Source: Flavobacteriales bacterium | Lineage (GTDB): Bacteria; Bacteroidota; Bacteroidia; Flavobacteriales_F; PHOS-HE28 | DNA length: 60,540 nt | Reading direction: 5' to 3' | Assembly: GCA_016718655.1 (NCBI GenBank) | Contig: JADKCV010000033.1 | Span: forward strand, 1-60,540 | In this document: positions 43,081-51,900 of the stretch, piece after piece | How positions within the stretch are numbered: position 1 is the first letter of the stretch | Layout of the letters: the number at the start of each line of letters is the position of its first letter | Program-made: the position numbers and the translations under genes | The notes under the pieces: model-generated | The model's database searches: none | What the model was told of the DNA's origin: nothing | Seen by the model: the letters and a program-made list of their open reading frames with translations, nothing else

Positions 43081-44730
43081 ATGAAACGCATGATCCTGAT
43101 CGGCGCAACCGCACTCGCGTGTAGCGCCCACGCCCAACAATGGTCCACGGTGGGCAACGCGGGCACCAACCCGGCCGTGAACTTCCTCGGGACCACGGAC
43201 AATGTGCCCCTCGTTCTCCGCGTGAACGCGGTGCAGAGCGGACGGATCGACCCGTTGAACCGCTCGGCCTACTTCGGCTACGATGTGGCCAATGCCATTA
43301 CCCTGTTCGCTGGCACGGAGGTCGGCCAGAACAATGCTGCATTCGGTCATCGGGCCTTGGCCGCGAACACCACGGGTGGATGGAACGCTGCACTGGGCAC
43401 CCGGGCCTTGGAGTCCAACACGAGCGGGCAGCAGAACACACGAATGGGCATGAACGCGTTGGGGCGTAACACCACCGGATCGTCCAACACCACGTTGGGT
43501 GCATGGTCCCTGCAAGCCAACCTCACGGGTAGCCATAACCTGGCCTCGGGAACGCTGGCCCTGTCGGACAATACCACCGGAACCTACAACGTGGCACTGG
43601 GAGTCTCCGCCCTGACCGCGAACAAAGGGGGTAACCACGGCACTGCGGTGGGGGCCTATGCCTTGGCCCGTGCGAGTTCTTCCACGAGCGCGTTCACCAA
43701 CATGAACGTGGCCGTCGGTTACCAGGCCATGTATGGCGCAGTGTCTCCTTCGGCGAACACCGGGAACAGCAACACGGCGGTTGGTTACCAGGCCCTGGCC
43801 GAATACACGTCCGCAAGCTTGAACACCGCCATCGGCCGTCATGCCTTATCGAACGTGACCACCGCATCGAACAACACCGGCGTGGGTTTCGCAGCGTTGG
43901 CCAACCTGGTGACGGGGAACAACAACACGGCCTTGGGATACAGTTCCGGAGTAAGCACCAGTGCGCTGAGCAATTCCACCGCATTGGGTTACCTGGCGTT
44001 GGCCAGTGCGAGCAACAAGGTGCGGCTGGGCAACAGTTCGGTCACGGTGGTGGAAGGACAGGTCAACTACACGACCCCTTCCGACGCACGGTTCAAACAG
44101 GGGGTGCGTGAGGATGTGCTCGGACTGCCGATCATCTTGAAGTTACGTCCGGTCTCGTACACCTTCGATCGCAACTCCTTTGCGCGCCACGTCGGTGAGG
44201 GTATGGAAGGGCGTGAAGCCGAACTGGACGCGTTATCCCAAGTGCGTACCGTGGGCTTCCTGGCACAGGAGGTGGAGCGCACCGTGGAAGAGTTGGGATA
44301 CAGCGCCTTCGATGCCGTGCATGTGCCGGATGGCCCGACGGACAACTACGGCCTGGCCTATGCACAGTTCGTAGTACCCTTGGTGCGGGCCGTGCAGGAG
44401 TTGCATGCACAGAACGAACAACTCTTGGCCCGGCTGGAGGCGCTCGAACAACGGGTGGATCCCACGCCCCAAGGCCGTTCACTCATCGTGTATCCGACCC
44501 CGGCCAGGGATGCGGTCTCGGTGATGGTGGACGCCGAGGAGGTGGGACTTACGGGCACGCTCGTGGTCCTTGATGCGCAAGGCCGCCAGGTGCATCAACA
44601 AGCGCTGAGCACCTTGCCTAGTGTGGTGTCCTTGGCGCTTTCGCCAACGTTGGCGGCCGGGAACTATCAGTTGGTCCTGCGGGTGGAAGGTCGTTCAGCG
44701 CGGACGGGAACTGTGGTCGTGGAGCGCTGA
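43081..44730 (+). CDS. Head-repeat / S74 chaperone protein with C-terminal sorting domain (second copy)
   Basis: The 549-residue protein is a paralogue of 31888-33567. It has a signal peptide (KRMILIGATALACSAHA), a head of N-T-x-x-G-xx-A-L repeats (about 70-310, for example GNSNTAVGYQALAEYTSASL), an S74 intramolecular chaperone (about 333-450) with S334-D-A-R-F-K339 and GFLAQEVE, a coiled coil (LHAQNEQLLARLEALEQRV) and a type A-like sorting domain (IVYPTPARDAVSVMVD) ending VVVER. It is the last gene of the collinear array and lies 19 nt after the SBBP gene. Trimeric assembly is expected from the S74 family. Confidence 0.87.
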   Translation: MKRMILIGATALACSAHAQQWSTVGNAGTNPAVNFLGTTDNVPLVLRVNAVQSGRIDPLNRSAYFGYDVANAITLFAGTEVGQNNAAFGHRALAANTTGGWNAALGTRALESNTSGQQNTRMGMNALGRNTTGSSNTTLGAWSLQANLTGSHNLASGTLALSDNTTGTYNVALGVSALTANKGGNHGTAVGAYALARASSSTSAFTNMNVAVGYQAMYGAVSPSANTGNSNTAVGYQALAEYTSASLNTAIGRHALSNVTTASNNTGVGFAALANLVTGNNNTALGYSSGVSTSALSNSTALGYLALASASNKVRLGNSSVTVVEGQVNYTTPSDARFKQGVREDVLGLPIILKLRPVSYTFDRNSFARHVGEGMEGREAELDALSQVRTVGFLAQEVERTVEELGYSAFDAVHVPDGPTDNYGLAYAQFVVPLVRAVQELHAQNEQLLARLEALEQRVDPTPQGRSLIVYPTPARDAVSVMVDAEEVGLTGTLVVLDAQGRQVHQQALSTLPSVVSLALSPTLAAGNYQLVLRVEGRSARTGTVVVER

Positions 44731-44798
44731 GTTGGACCGCGCTTCGAACGGTGGGCGGATCGCACCCGATCGGATGACGAGCGTGTGGGCCCGATGGG

Positions 44799-46112
44799 TC
44801 AACGCACCGGCGATGGTAGGATCCGCGTCCTGTCAATGGGCACTGCCGCCGTAGTGCGCACGAAGAACACCAGGCCATCGAAGTCGTTGGCAGGGGTCAT
44901 GTGCATGAGCTGCGAAGCATCGCGCGTGCGTTCATCGCAATCGTCGGGCACCTGGTAGCCGCCCCACCAGCGTTGGCCATGTGCGCTGTAAAGCCAGCGG
45001 TGTACGGTGCTGTCCCGTGGAGCGCTGCGGAGGTCCACTGCAAGATCCCCCAAGCCGGTCGCTGCCAGATCGGCCTCCAGCGATCCGGTGGCGGGTGCGC
45101 TGTGGTGGTAGCGTTTGAATCCCCAACGGCCGGTGCTGTCCGCTGCGTTCGCTTGGAAGGCGCCGGAACCGAAGGTGAAGCCCAAGGCGTAGTAGTCCGT
45201 ATGTAAGGCGTTCGCAACGTGTCCTCCCATGGCCAGCTCTTCGGTACCGAGGTAGTCGAGCGCTGAGCGTTTCACATGACCGTTGTGCGCCCACACCACA
45301 CACTTCTCCGTGGGGCCGAGTTGCGCCAGCAGCAGGTCGGCCATCGCCAGGTCTCTCCCACCGGGCGACCCGTACATGGTGATGAAGGAGCGCAGTTCCT
45401 GCACGCGTAGGCGCAGTTCCGAATGGTCCTCGGGCCGCTCCAAGGTCGCGTTCACCATGTCCCGTTCCAAGGTATCGAGGTCGGTGCGCAACGCGTCGAA
45501 GGCCGACCGATCACCTTGGAACAACTGCTGCATGGCAGGTCCGGCCTGCTCCACAAGCTTGGTCACCCGATCGCGGAGCAAGTGGTCCGTCACGAGCTCT
45601 CCGATGCGCGACACCACGGCATCGCCATCCTGGGCATCCACACCGATGAAGCGCACCCGATCGTTCGGGTTCGCCTCGTTCCATGTACGCAGGTCCTTGA
45701 GCAATGCGGCATTCTCCTCCACATCCCAGATCAGCATGCCGAAGCCGCGCATGGCCGCCCGGATATCGTTGCTGCGACCTTGAATGAGGTCATCGCACAG
45801 GCGCGCCTGCGAGGCGCTGGCTTCGTAGGCCACGGTGCGGAACCCATGCCGACGGACCAGTTCCATCGTTACGCGCCGCTTCAGGTCGAAGGCCTCATGT
45901 TGGCCGTGTGTGGCTTCGCCCAGGCCGATCACCCGATGGGATGCGAGCAGTTGGGCGAGGCGTCCGGCATCCAGTTGGCCCGTGTCGCTGGTGATCGCGT
46001 GCTCCTCAAGCCAGGGCCGTAAGGGTGACACAGTCGGCTGCGCGAGGCTCGCACCCGCAAGCAAGTGTGCTGTCACCAGGCCGGGAAGTGCGTGGCGCAA
46101 GAGCTGCTTCAT
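44799..46112 (-). CDS. Erythromycin esterase-like secreted protein
   Basis: The 437-residue protein has a signal peptide (LPGLVTAHLLAGASLA) and the erythromycin esterase family core: VIGLGEATHGQHE (about 61-73, with E66, H69 and E73), TVAYEAS (about 93), RFIGVDAQD near 155 and CVVWAHNGHVKRSAL near 285, where the second catalytic-site histidines lie. Members hydrolyse the macrolactone ring or act as related esterases; most environmental members have unknown substrates, so drug resistance should not be assumed. The gene is convergent with the S74 gene and lies 18 nt upstream of the stop of the metalloprotease gene on the same strand... that is, it is transcribed after it. Confidence 0.85.
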   Translation of the reverse strand: MKQLLRHALPGLVTAHLLAGASLAQPTVSPLRPWLEEHAITSDTGQLDAGRLAQLLASHRVIGLGEATHGQHEAFDLKRRVTMELVRRHGFRTVAYEASASQARLCDDLIQGRSNDIRAAMRGFGMLIWDVEENAALLKDLRTWNEANPNDRVRFIGVDAQDGDAVVSRIGELVTDHLLRDRVTKLVEQAGPAMQQLFQGDRSAFDALRTDLDTLERDMVNATLERPEDHSELRLRVQELRSFITMYGSPGGRDLAMADLLLAQLGPTEKCVVWAHNGHVKRSALDYLGTEELAMGGHVANALHTDYYALGFTFGSGAFQANAADSTGRWGFKRYHHSAPATGSLEADLAATGLGDLAVDLRSAPRDSTVHRWLYSAHGQRWWGGYQVPDDCDERTRDASQLMHMTPANDFDGLVFFVRTTAAVPIDRTRILPSPVR

Positions 46113-46130
46113 GGATGGGGCGGCTGAAGA

Positions 46131-48782
46131 TCACTCCTTCACCACGCGCAGCACCTGGCTTGCGTTGCCATAGGTCGTGGCGAGTTGCAGCAGGTAGGTA
46201 CCAGCGCTGAGTGCAGGGAGCGCAAGGGGTATACTGCGTTGAGCTCCGACCAGACCCGTGTTCAATAGGCGACCGTCCACGCTCAGCAGGCGGTACTGCA
46301 GGGCGCTGGTCGCTGTGCGCAACACCAGGTGTTCACCAAAGGGATTCGGACCCACGCTCACACCGGCGAAGGCGGGATCATCGATACCGCTGCAAACATC
46401 CACCACGAGCGCAAAGCTGGTGCTGTCCGAGCAGGGGAAGGTCTGTCGGATCTGCGCACGGAAGTAGATGTCCGCCACCGTGGGTTGTCCGGGGAACTGC
46501 ACCGTGCCTCCGCTGTAGCCCGGTGCGTTGAAGACGAGCAGCCGTGGGAAGGGTCCTTCGGTGGTATCGGGTAGGCGCCGGATGGCGGCGGTGTAGGTGC
46601 TTCCGGCGGTCACTTCCTGTGCGAGTCCTTCGAAGAGGTCCACGTAGCTCTGCGCGGTGGTGATAGTGTCCATCCAGAGCACGGTGCCGCTGGTACCCGT
46701 TCCTTCCAAGAGCCGCACTTCAAAGACACGGGTCACGAAGGAAAGGTCGGGCCCGATACCCAGCGCTTCGAGGGTTCCGCTCTGTCCAACAGTGAAGCTC
46801 TGCCACACTTCCTGATCCACTTCCAGCACCACATTGTCCGGTGGGCTGGTGTAGCAACAGTACTGATCGGTGAACAGGAGCGTATCCAGTTGTGCGGTGT
46901 AGATGTAGTCGATGCTGTGTGTGCCTTCACCCAGTGCGGCAGGTACCAGCAGGCTGTCGCGCACCCCATTGATGCGGAAGTAGCCACCGCTTGGTTCCCC
47001 TTGCAGCACGAAAGGTTCATCCTCCGTGCAGATAGGCGGCATGCTATTGGGGAAGGTGAAGTTCGGAGGCGGTTCCACCACGAAGGTCTGTGTGACGGTA
47101 TCGGTGCAGCCTTCGAGCGTATACCGGTGCTCCACGGTATGTGTGCCCGAGGTCAGTGTGTTCGGAACGAAGCCGATGGAAGGCTCGCCGTCCAAGTAGG
47201 TGCTGCTGTTCTCCAATCGCAGGCTGTCCACCAGGAAGCGGATGGGTCGTTCGTCGCTGTGGCACACGGCGCCGGGCAGGCTGAGCACGGCGCGTTGTTG
47301 CACCTGGCGCAGCGCGTAGTAGCGCGTGGCCTCTTGGCATTCTGGCACGCTCACGGTCCACTGCCGGAAGGAGAGGTCCGCAGTATTGAGGCTGCACACG
47401 CCACCGGAGTAGCTGGTCCCCACCGGCTGCATGGCCAGGAACGGCGCGGCCGCGGTGAAGAGGCAGGTGTACGTGGTGCCCGCGTCGAGCAGCACGTTGC
47501 CGGGCAACGTGAAGCGGGTCCACGCCGTATCGGCAGCGAGGGAGCTGCTCACATCGGCGAGGGGTGCGCCCTGTGGGCCGGTGCCGCTGAACAGCCGCAT
47601 ACGCACGGGTTGTGCGCTGGTGCTGCCGGTGTAGAGGTCGAAATACTGCAAGGCCTCATCGAAGTCGGGCGTGAAGCTCTGCCACACGCTGTCGGTGGCG
47701 ATGCCGTTGTGTGCGGAGGGGATCCAAGCGAAGGGCAGCGAGAACTGGTCCACGAAGGAGGTGGAGCTTTCGGGTGCATTGGTCGGGGTGTACTGCACGC
47801 TGTATTCACCGGGTGGGTTGGGGTGATTGGTCAGCGTGGTGCCGGTGACGAGCGGACCGCTGAAGGTGCCGGGGCCGGGTGTCGCGCTGAGGGCGATGGC
47901 TGGCGCGTTGTCGCATTGGCGCGTGTCGAATTGCGTGATGGTGATGGGAGCCGTGGTGCGGCGCAGGTGGGTCCAGATGCTGTCGGTGTGGAAGCGCATT
48001 AGCGCACCTTGTTCGGGAGTGAAGGAGTCCACCAGGCAGCGTGAGTAGCTCATCACATTGTTCAGCATGGGCTGGTAGAGGTCGCCGTTGGCATCGGTCA
48101 CCGTACCCACGTAGGAGCAGGGCAGTTGCATGAGGCCGGGCAGGCTCAAGTTGGGATCGGCGGGTGTGTCGCAGAGCATGTCCCCACCCACGCTGCAGTT
48201 GGAGCCGTCCACCAGTTCGGGTTCGATCAGGTAATCGTGTGTGTGCATCAAGCCCAAGCAATGGCCGATCTCATGCGCCAGGGTGTTGCGCGGCCCGAAG
48301 CGCGATACGAAGGCCATGGGTCCGAAGGCCACACCACCCAGTCCTTGCGGCAGTTCGAAGACGAAGACGAGGTTGAGGTAGCCGGGCTCGTAGTAGGTCA
48401 GCGCTTCTGTTCCGAAGTTGTTCCCCGCCCACAGGTTGTAATTCTCCACCACCTGCATTGGGCCGCAGAGCTGGAACTGGATGCCCGTGTTGCTGTTGGC
48501 GAAGATGGCGTTGGTGGCATCGAGCTGGGCTTGCACCTCGCTCGGTTGGAAGGCGGGACCAGGACCCACATCGGTGGGTATGGCGGCGATGATGACCTTC
48601 ACCTTCAAGGTGCGCACGGGCCCGTCGTCACCGCCGCGGGCAGCATCCAACGCCAATGCTGCGCGCACCACCTCGGGGTTCGATGCTTGAAGTGTACCAC
48701 AAGCGCCGATCGACCCTTGGGCATTGACCGAAAGGTGCAACACAACGGTGAGAAACAGTGCGAAGAAGCAGCGGTAGGGCAT
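46131..48782 (-). CDS. Secreted M43-like zinc metalloprotease with T9SS sorting domain
   Basis: The 883-residue protein starts at ATG 48780-48782 with a signal peptide (RCFFALFLTVVLHLSVNAQ). The catalytic domain (about 50-290) holds the zinc motif H170-E-I-G-H-C-L-G-L-M-H, then a pappalysin-type MLCDTPADP strand and NVMSYSRCLVDSFTPEQ with the Met-turn. Two or more Ig/PKD-like and choice-of-anchor-like domains follow (SFTPDFDEALQYFDLYTG; SFTVGQSGTLEALGIG). A type A sorting domain (VGPNPFGEHLVLR) ends in RVVKE. It should digest extracellular proteins. It is divergent from another M43-like protease gene, with 202 nt between the starts. Confidence 0.88.
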   Translation of the reverse strand: MPYRCFFALFLTVVLHLSVNAQGSIGACGTLQASNPEVVRAALALDAARGGDDGPVRTLKVKVIIAAIPTDVGPGPAFQPSEVQAQLDATNAIFANSNTGIQFQLCGPMQVVENYNLWAGNNFGTEALTYYEPGYLNLVFVFELPQGLGGVAFGPMAFVSRFGPRNTLAHEIGHCLGLMHTHDYLIEPELVDGSNCSVGGDMLCDTPADPNLSLPGLMQLPCSYVGTVTDANGDLYQPMLNNVMSYSRCLVDSFTPEQGALMRFHTDSIWTHLRRTTAPITITQFDTRQCDNAPAIALSATPGPGTFSGPLVTGTTLTNHPNPPGEYSVQYTPTNAPESSTSFVDQFSLPFAWIPSAHNGIATDSVWQSFTPDFDEALQYFDLYTGSTSAQPVRMRLFSGTGPQGAPLADVSSSLAADTAWTRFTLPGNVLLDAGTTYTCLFTAAAPFLAMQPVGTSYSGGVCSLNTADLSFRQWTVSVPECQEATRYYALRQVQQRAVLSLPGAVCHSDERPIRFLVDSLRLENSSTYLDGEPSIGFVPNTLTSGTHTVEHRYTLEGCTDTVTQTFVVEPPPNFTFPNSMPPICTEDEPFVLQGEPSGGYFRINGVRDSLLVPAALGEGTHSIDYIYTAQLDTLLFTDQYCCYTSPPDNVVLEVDQEVWQSFTVGQSGTLEALGIGPDLSFVTRVFEVRLLEGTGTSGTVLWMDTITTAQSYVDLFEGLAQEVTAGSTYTAAIRRLPDTTEGPFPRLLVFNAPGYSGGTVQFPGQPTVADIYFRAQIRQTFPCSDSTSFALVVDVCSGIDDPAFAGVSVGPNPFGEHLVLRTATSALQYRLLSVDGRLLNTGLVGAQRSIPLALPALSAGTYLLQLATTYGNASQVLRVVKE

Positions 48783-48984
48783 GCGCAAGTGACGTACCTC
48801 GACGTGGTCGAGGTTGTCCGGGGCTGACTGATCCGAACCGGGTACCATCGACTTCGTCAGCGCGTACGGATGGCTTGTCCTACCGTTCGCTTGCTCGGTG
48901 GCCATGGCATTCCGATCGCACTTCCCCTATGGCGATCAAGGGAAGCTCCCACCCGCTAAATTGCCGGACCGAATTCCGTACCCC

Positions 48985-51900
48985 ATGCGTTCCGCCTACC
49001 ATTGGTTGCTTGCCACCACCCTCGTTCTTCCCACGCTCCTTCCTGCTCAACAGCCGCAGGTCCTACCTGCGTCGACAACCGGTTCCTGTGGATTCGATGA
49101 CCTGCACCAGCAACTGCGGACCACGGATGCCATTTACCAGCAGCGGATGCAGCGCTTCGAAGCGGCCGCGCGGCTCCAGGGTGGATCGTTCGAGCGCAGC
49201 CTGAGCACCTACAAGATCCCGGTGGTGGTGCACGTCATGGAGACGGGCACAGCGCTCACGGCCATCACCGACGACCAGATCCGTGCGGGCATCCGCGCAT
49301 TGAACGAACGCTTCCGCAAGGTGGCCGGTACGGCCGGTGCGGGTGGTGGCGTGGATGTGGGCATCGAGTTCGTACTTGCCGTTCGTGACCCCGGTGGCAA
49401 TTGCACCAACGGCATCACCCGACGCAACATGACGGGCAACGCCACCTACATGGCCAGCGGTGTGTTCCGCCAGAGCGCAGGCATCAGCGATGCTGAGCTG
49501 AAGGCCTTGGACGCATGGGACCAGACGCGGTACTACAACATCTGGGCGGTGAGCGAGATCGACAACAACAACGGAGGGAATGGCATTCAGGGCTATGCGG
49601 TGTTCGCTGGCGCGCATGGGTTGTCCGTGGATGGATGTGTATTGCTGGCCAATGAACTGGTGGACCCCTCCAGTACCACCCTCACCCACGAGTTGGGGCA
49701 TGCATTGAACGTTTACCACACCTTCGAGGGGGACAACGACGGCACCTCGTGTCCGCTCAATGGCACGTGTGGCACGCAGGGGGACGAGGTGTGCGATACA
49801 CCGCCCCACATCCGTAGCAACAGCGATTGCAACAGCGGCGGAACGAACGGGTGCAACAGCAACAGCTCCAACAGCCTGTTCGTGTTCAACTACATGGATT
49901 ACAGCAGTTGCGGGAACCAGTACACCAGTGGGCAGGCGGCACGTATGGTGCTCGCGCTCACCACGGATCGGGCCTCGTTCCTGGCGGCCAACGGCAACAA
50001 TGCCCTGGTACCCGTGGCAACACCGGTCATGGACATCCTGCCATCCGCCTCACTGCTCTGCGGAACGGGCCAGAGCGTGACGCTGTACGACAATTCCACC
50101 TGCATCCCCAACACGTGGATCGGCGATTCGGAGTTCCCCGATATCACCTACTCGTGGAGCATCAGCAACGGCGTGAACACGTACACCAGCACGGCCGCCA
50201 ACCCCACCTTCACACTGGCAAGCACAGGCGTCTACAATGCCACAGTGACGGTGACCACGCTGCTCGGTGCGACCACCCATACGGAGAACGGGGTGGTGCT
50301 GGTGACCTCCGCGCCGGTGGCGGCATGCGTCCCCACGAGCTCCAACCCCAGTGCGAATTATGGATTGACGGTGAGCCGCGTGCGGTTCAACACCTTCGAG
50401 AGCCTGACATCGGACGGGGTGAACGGGGTCTATCAGAACTTCAGCTGCGCGAAGAACACCGTGGTGCAGCGCAACGGCACCTATCCCCTCAACATAACGG
50501 TGAACGGCGGCACCAACGGCACGGAGAACTTCGAAGCATACATCGATTACAACAACAACGGCAGCTTCCTGGACGCCGGTGAACTGGTTGCCAGCGGCAG
50601 CTCCCCATCGGTGGGCGGGCAGTTCAACGGAACGGTCACCATCCCGGTGACGGCGGTGCAGAACACGCTGTTGCGCATGCGTGTGATCGGAGATCTAGGC
50701 ATCTCGGCCAGTGATCGCAATTGCAGTGCCCCCTTATTGGTGGGCGATGTGGAGGACTATGGGGTGTATGTGAGCAGTGCGCTGGCAGCGGTGAGCATCG
50801 CCGCCACTCCGGGCACCACCATTACTTACGGCACGTCGGTCACCTTCACCCCCACGGCCACCAATGGCGGCGCATCGCCCACCTATCAGTGGTTCAAGAA
50901 CGGGGCGCAGGTGGGCACGGGCAACACCTATGTGAACAGCACACTACTGCCCGGCGACCAAGTGTATTGCCGCATGTTCAGCAACCTGGCGGGTGTATTG
51001 ACCAGTCCGGCCACCAGCAACACGCTGAGCATGACGGTGACGGGTCCGCCACAGAGCGACTTCACCGCTGCTTCGCGGGCGGTGTGCGTCGGCGGTTCCA
51101 TCGCCTTCTCGGACCGGTCGTTGTTGGCCCCGACCAGTTGGAGCTGGAGCTTCCCGGGCGGTACACCGTCCTCCAGTACGGCACAGAACCCCACTGTCAC
51201 CTACAGCACGGCGGGCACCTATGCGGTGACCCTTGTGGCGAGCAATGGCCTGGGAACGGGGACCACGATGACGAAGACCGCCTACATCACGGTCTACTCC
51301 ACGCCATTGAGCGGCTGCACGGTGACACGGTCCACCACACCCGCTGGTGAGATCGGTATCCTGGGCGTGCAGCTCAACACGATCAACCAGGTGACCGCGT
51401 TCAATGATGCCGTGATGGGCAACTTCCTCTGTTCGCATATCACCAACCTGGATGCCAACACGACCTACGGCATCACGGTGAACGTGAGCCCGTTCAACAC
51501 CCAATGGTTGAGGGTGTATATCGACTACAACCGCGATGGTGACTTCGTGGATGCAGGGGAGCAGATCTTCTCTCCTGCCAATGGCACGGGCGCACGCACA
51601 GGCACCTTCACCACGCCGGTGGCTCCACAATCGGGTTTGCTCATGCGCATGCGGGTGATCAGTGATTTCACGAACACCACACCCGGCCCGTGCACCACCC
51701 CGCTGCAATACGGTCAAGTGGAGGAGTACGGGATCGTGTTCAACGCCGTGCCCAATACCGCGCCTTTGTTGAACGCAGCATCATCTCCAGTGATGACCAC
51801 TGTGCTGGAGGATGCCGTCGCTCCCGTGGGTGCGGTGGGTACCCTGGTGAGCGACCTCGTGGACCTGATCGTTCCGGCAGGTGGGCGGGACAATGTGACC

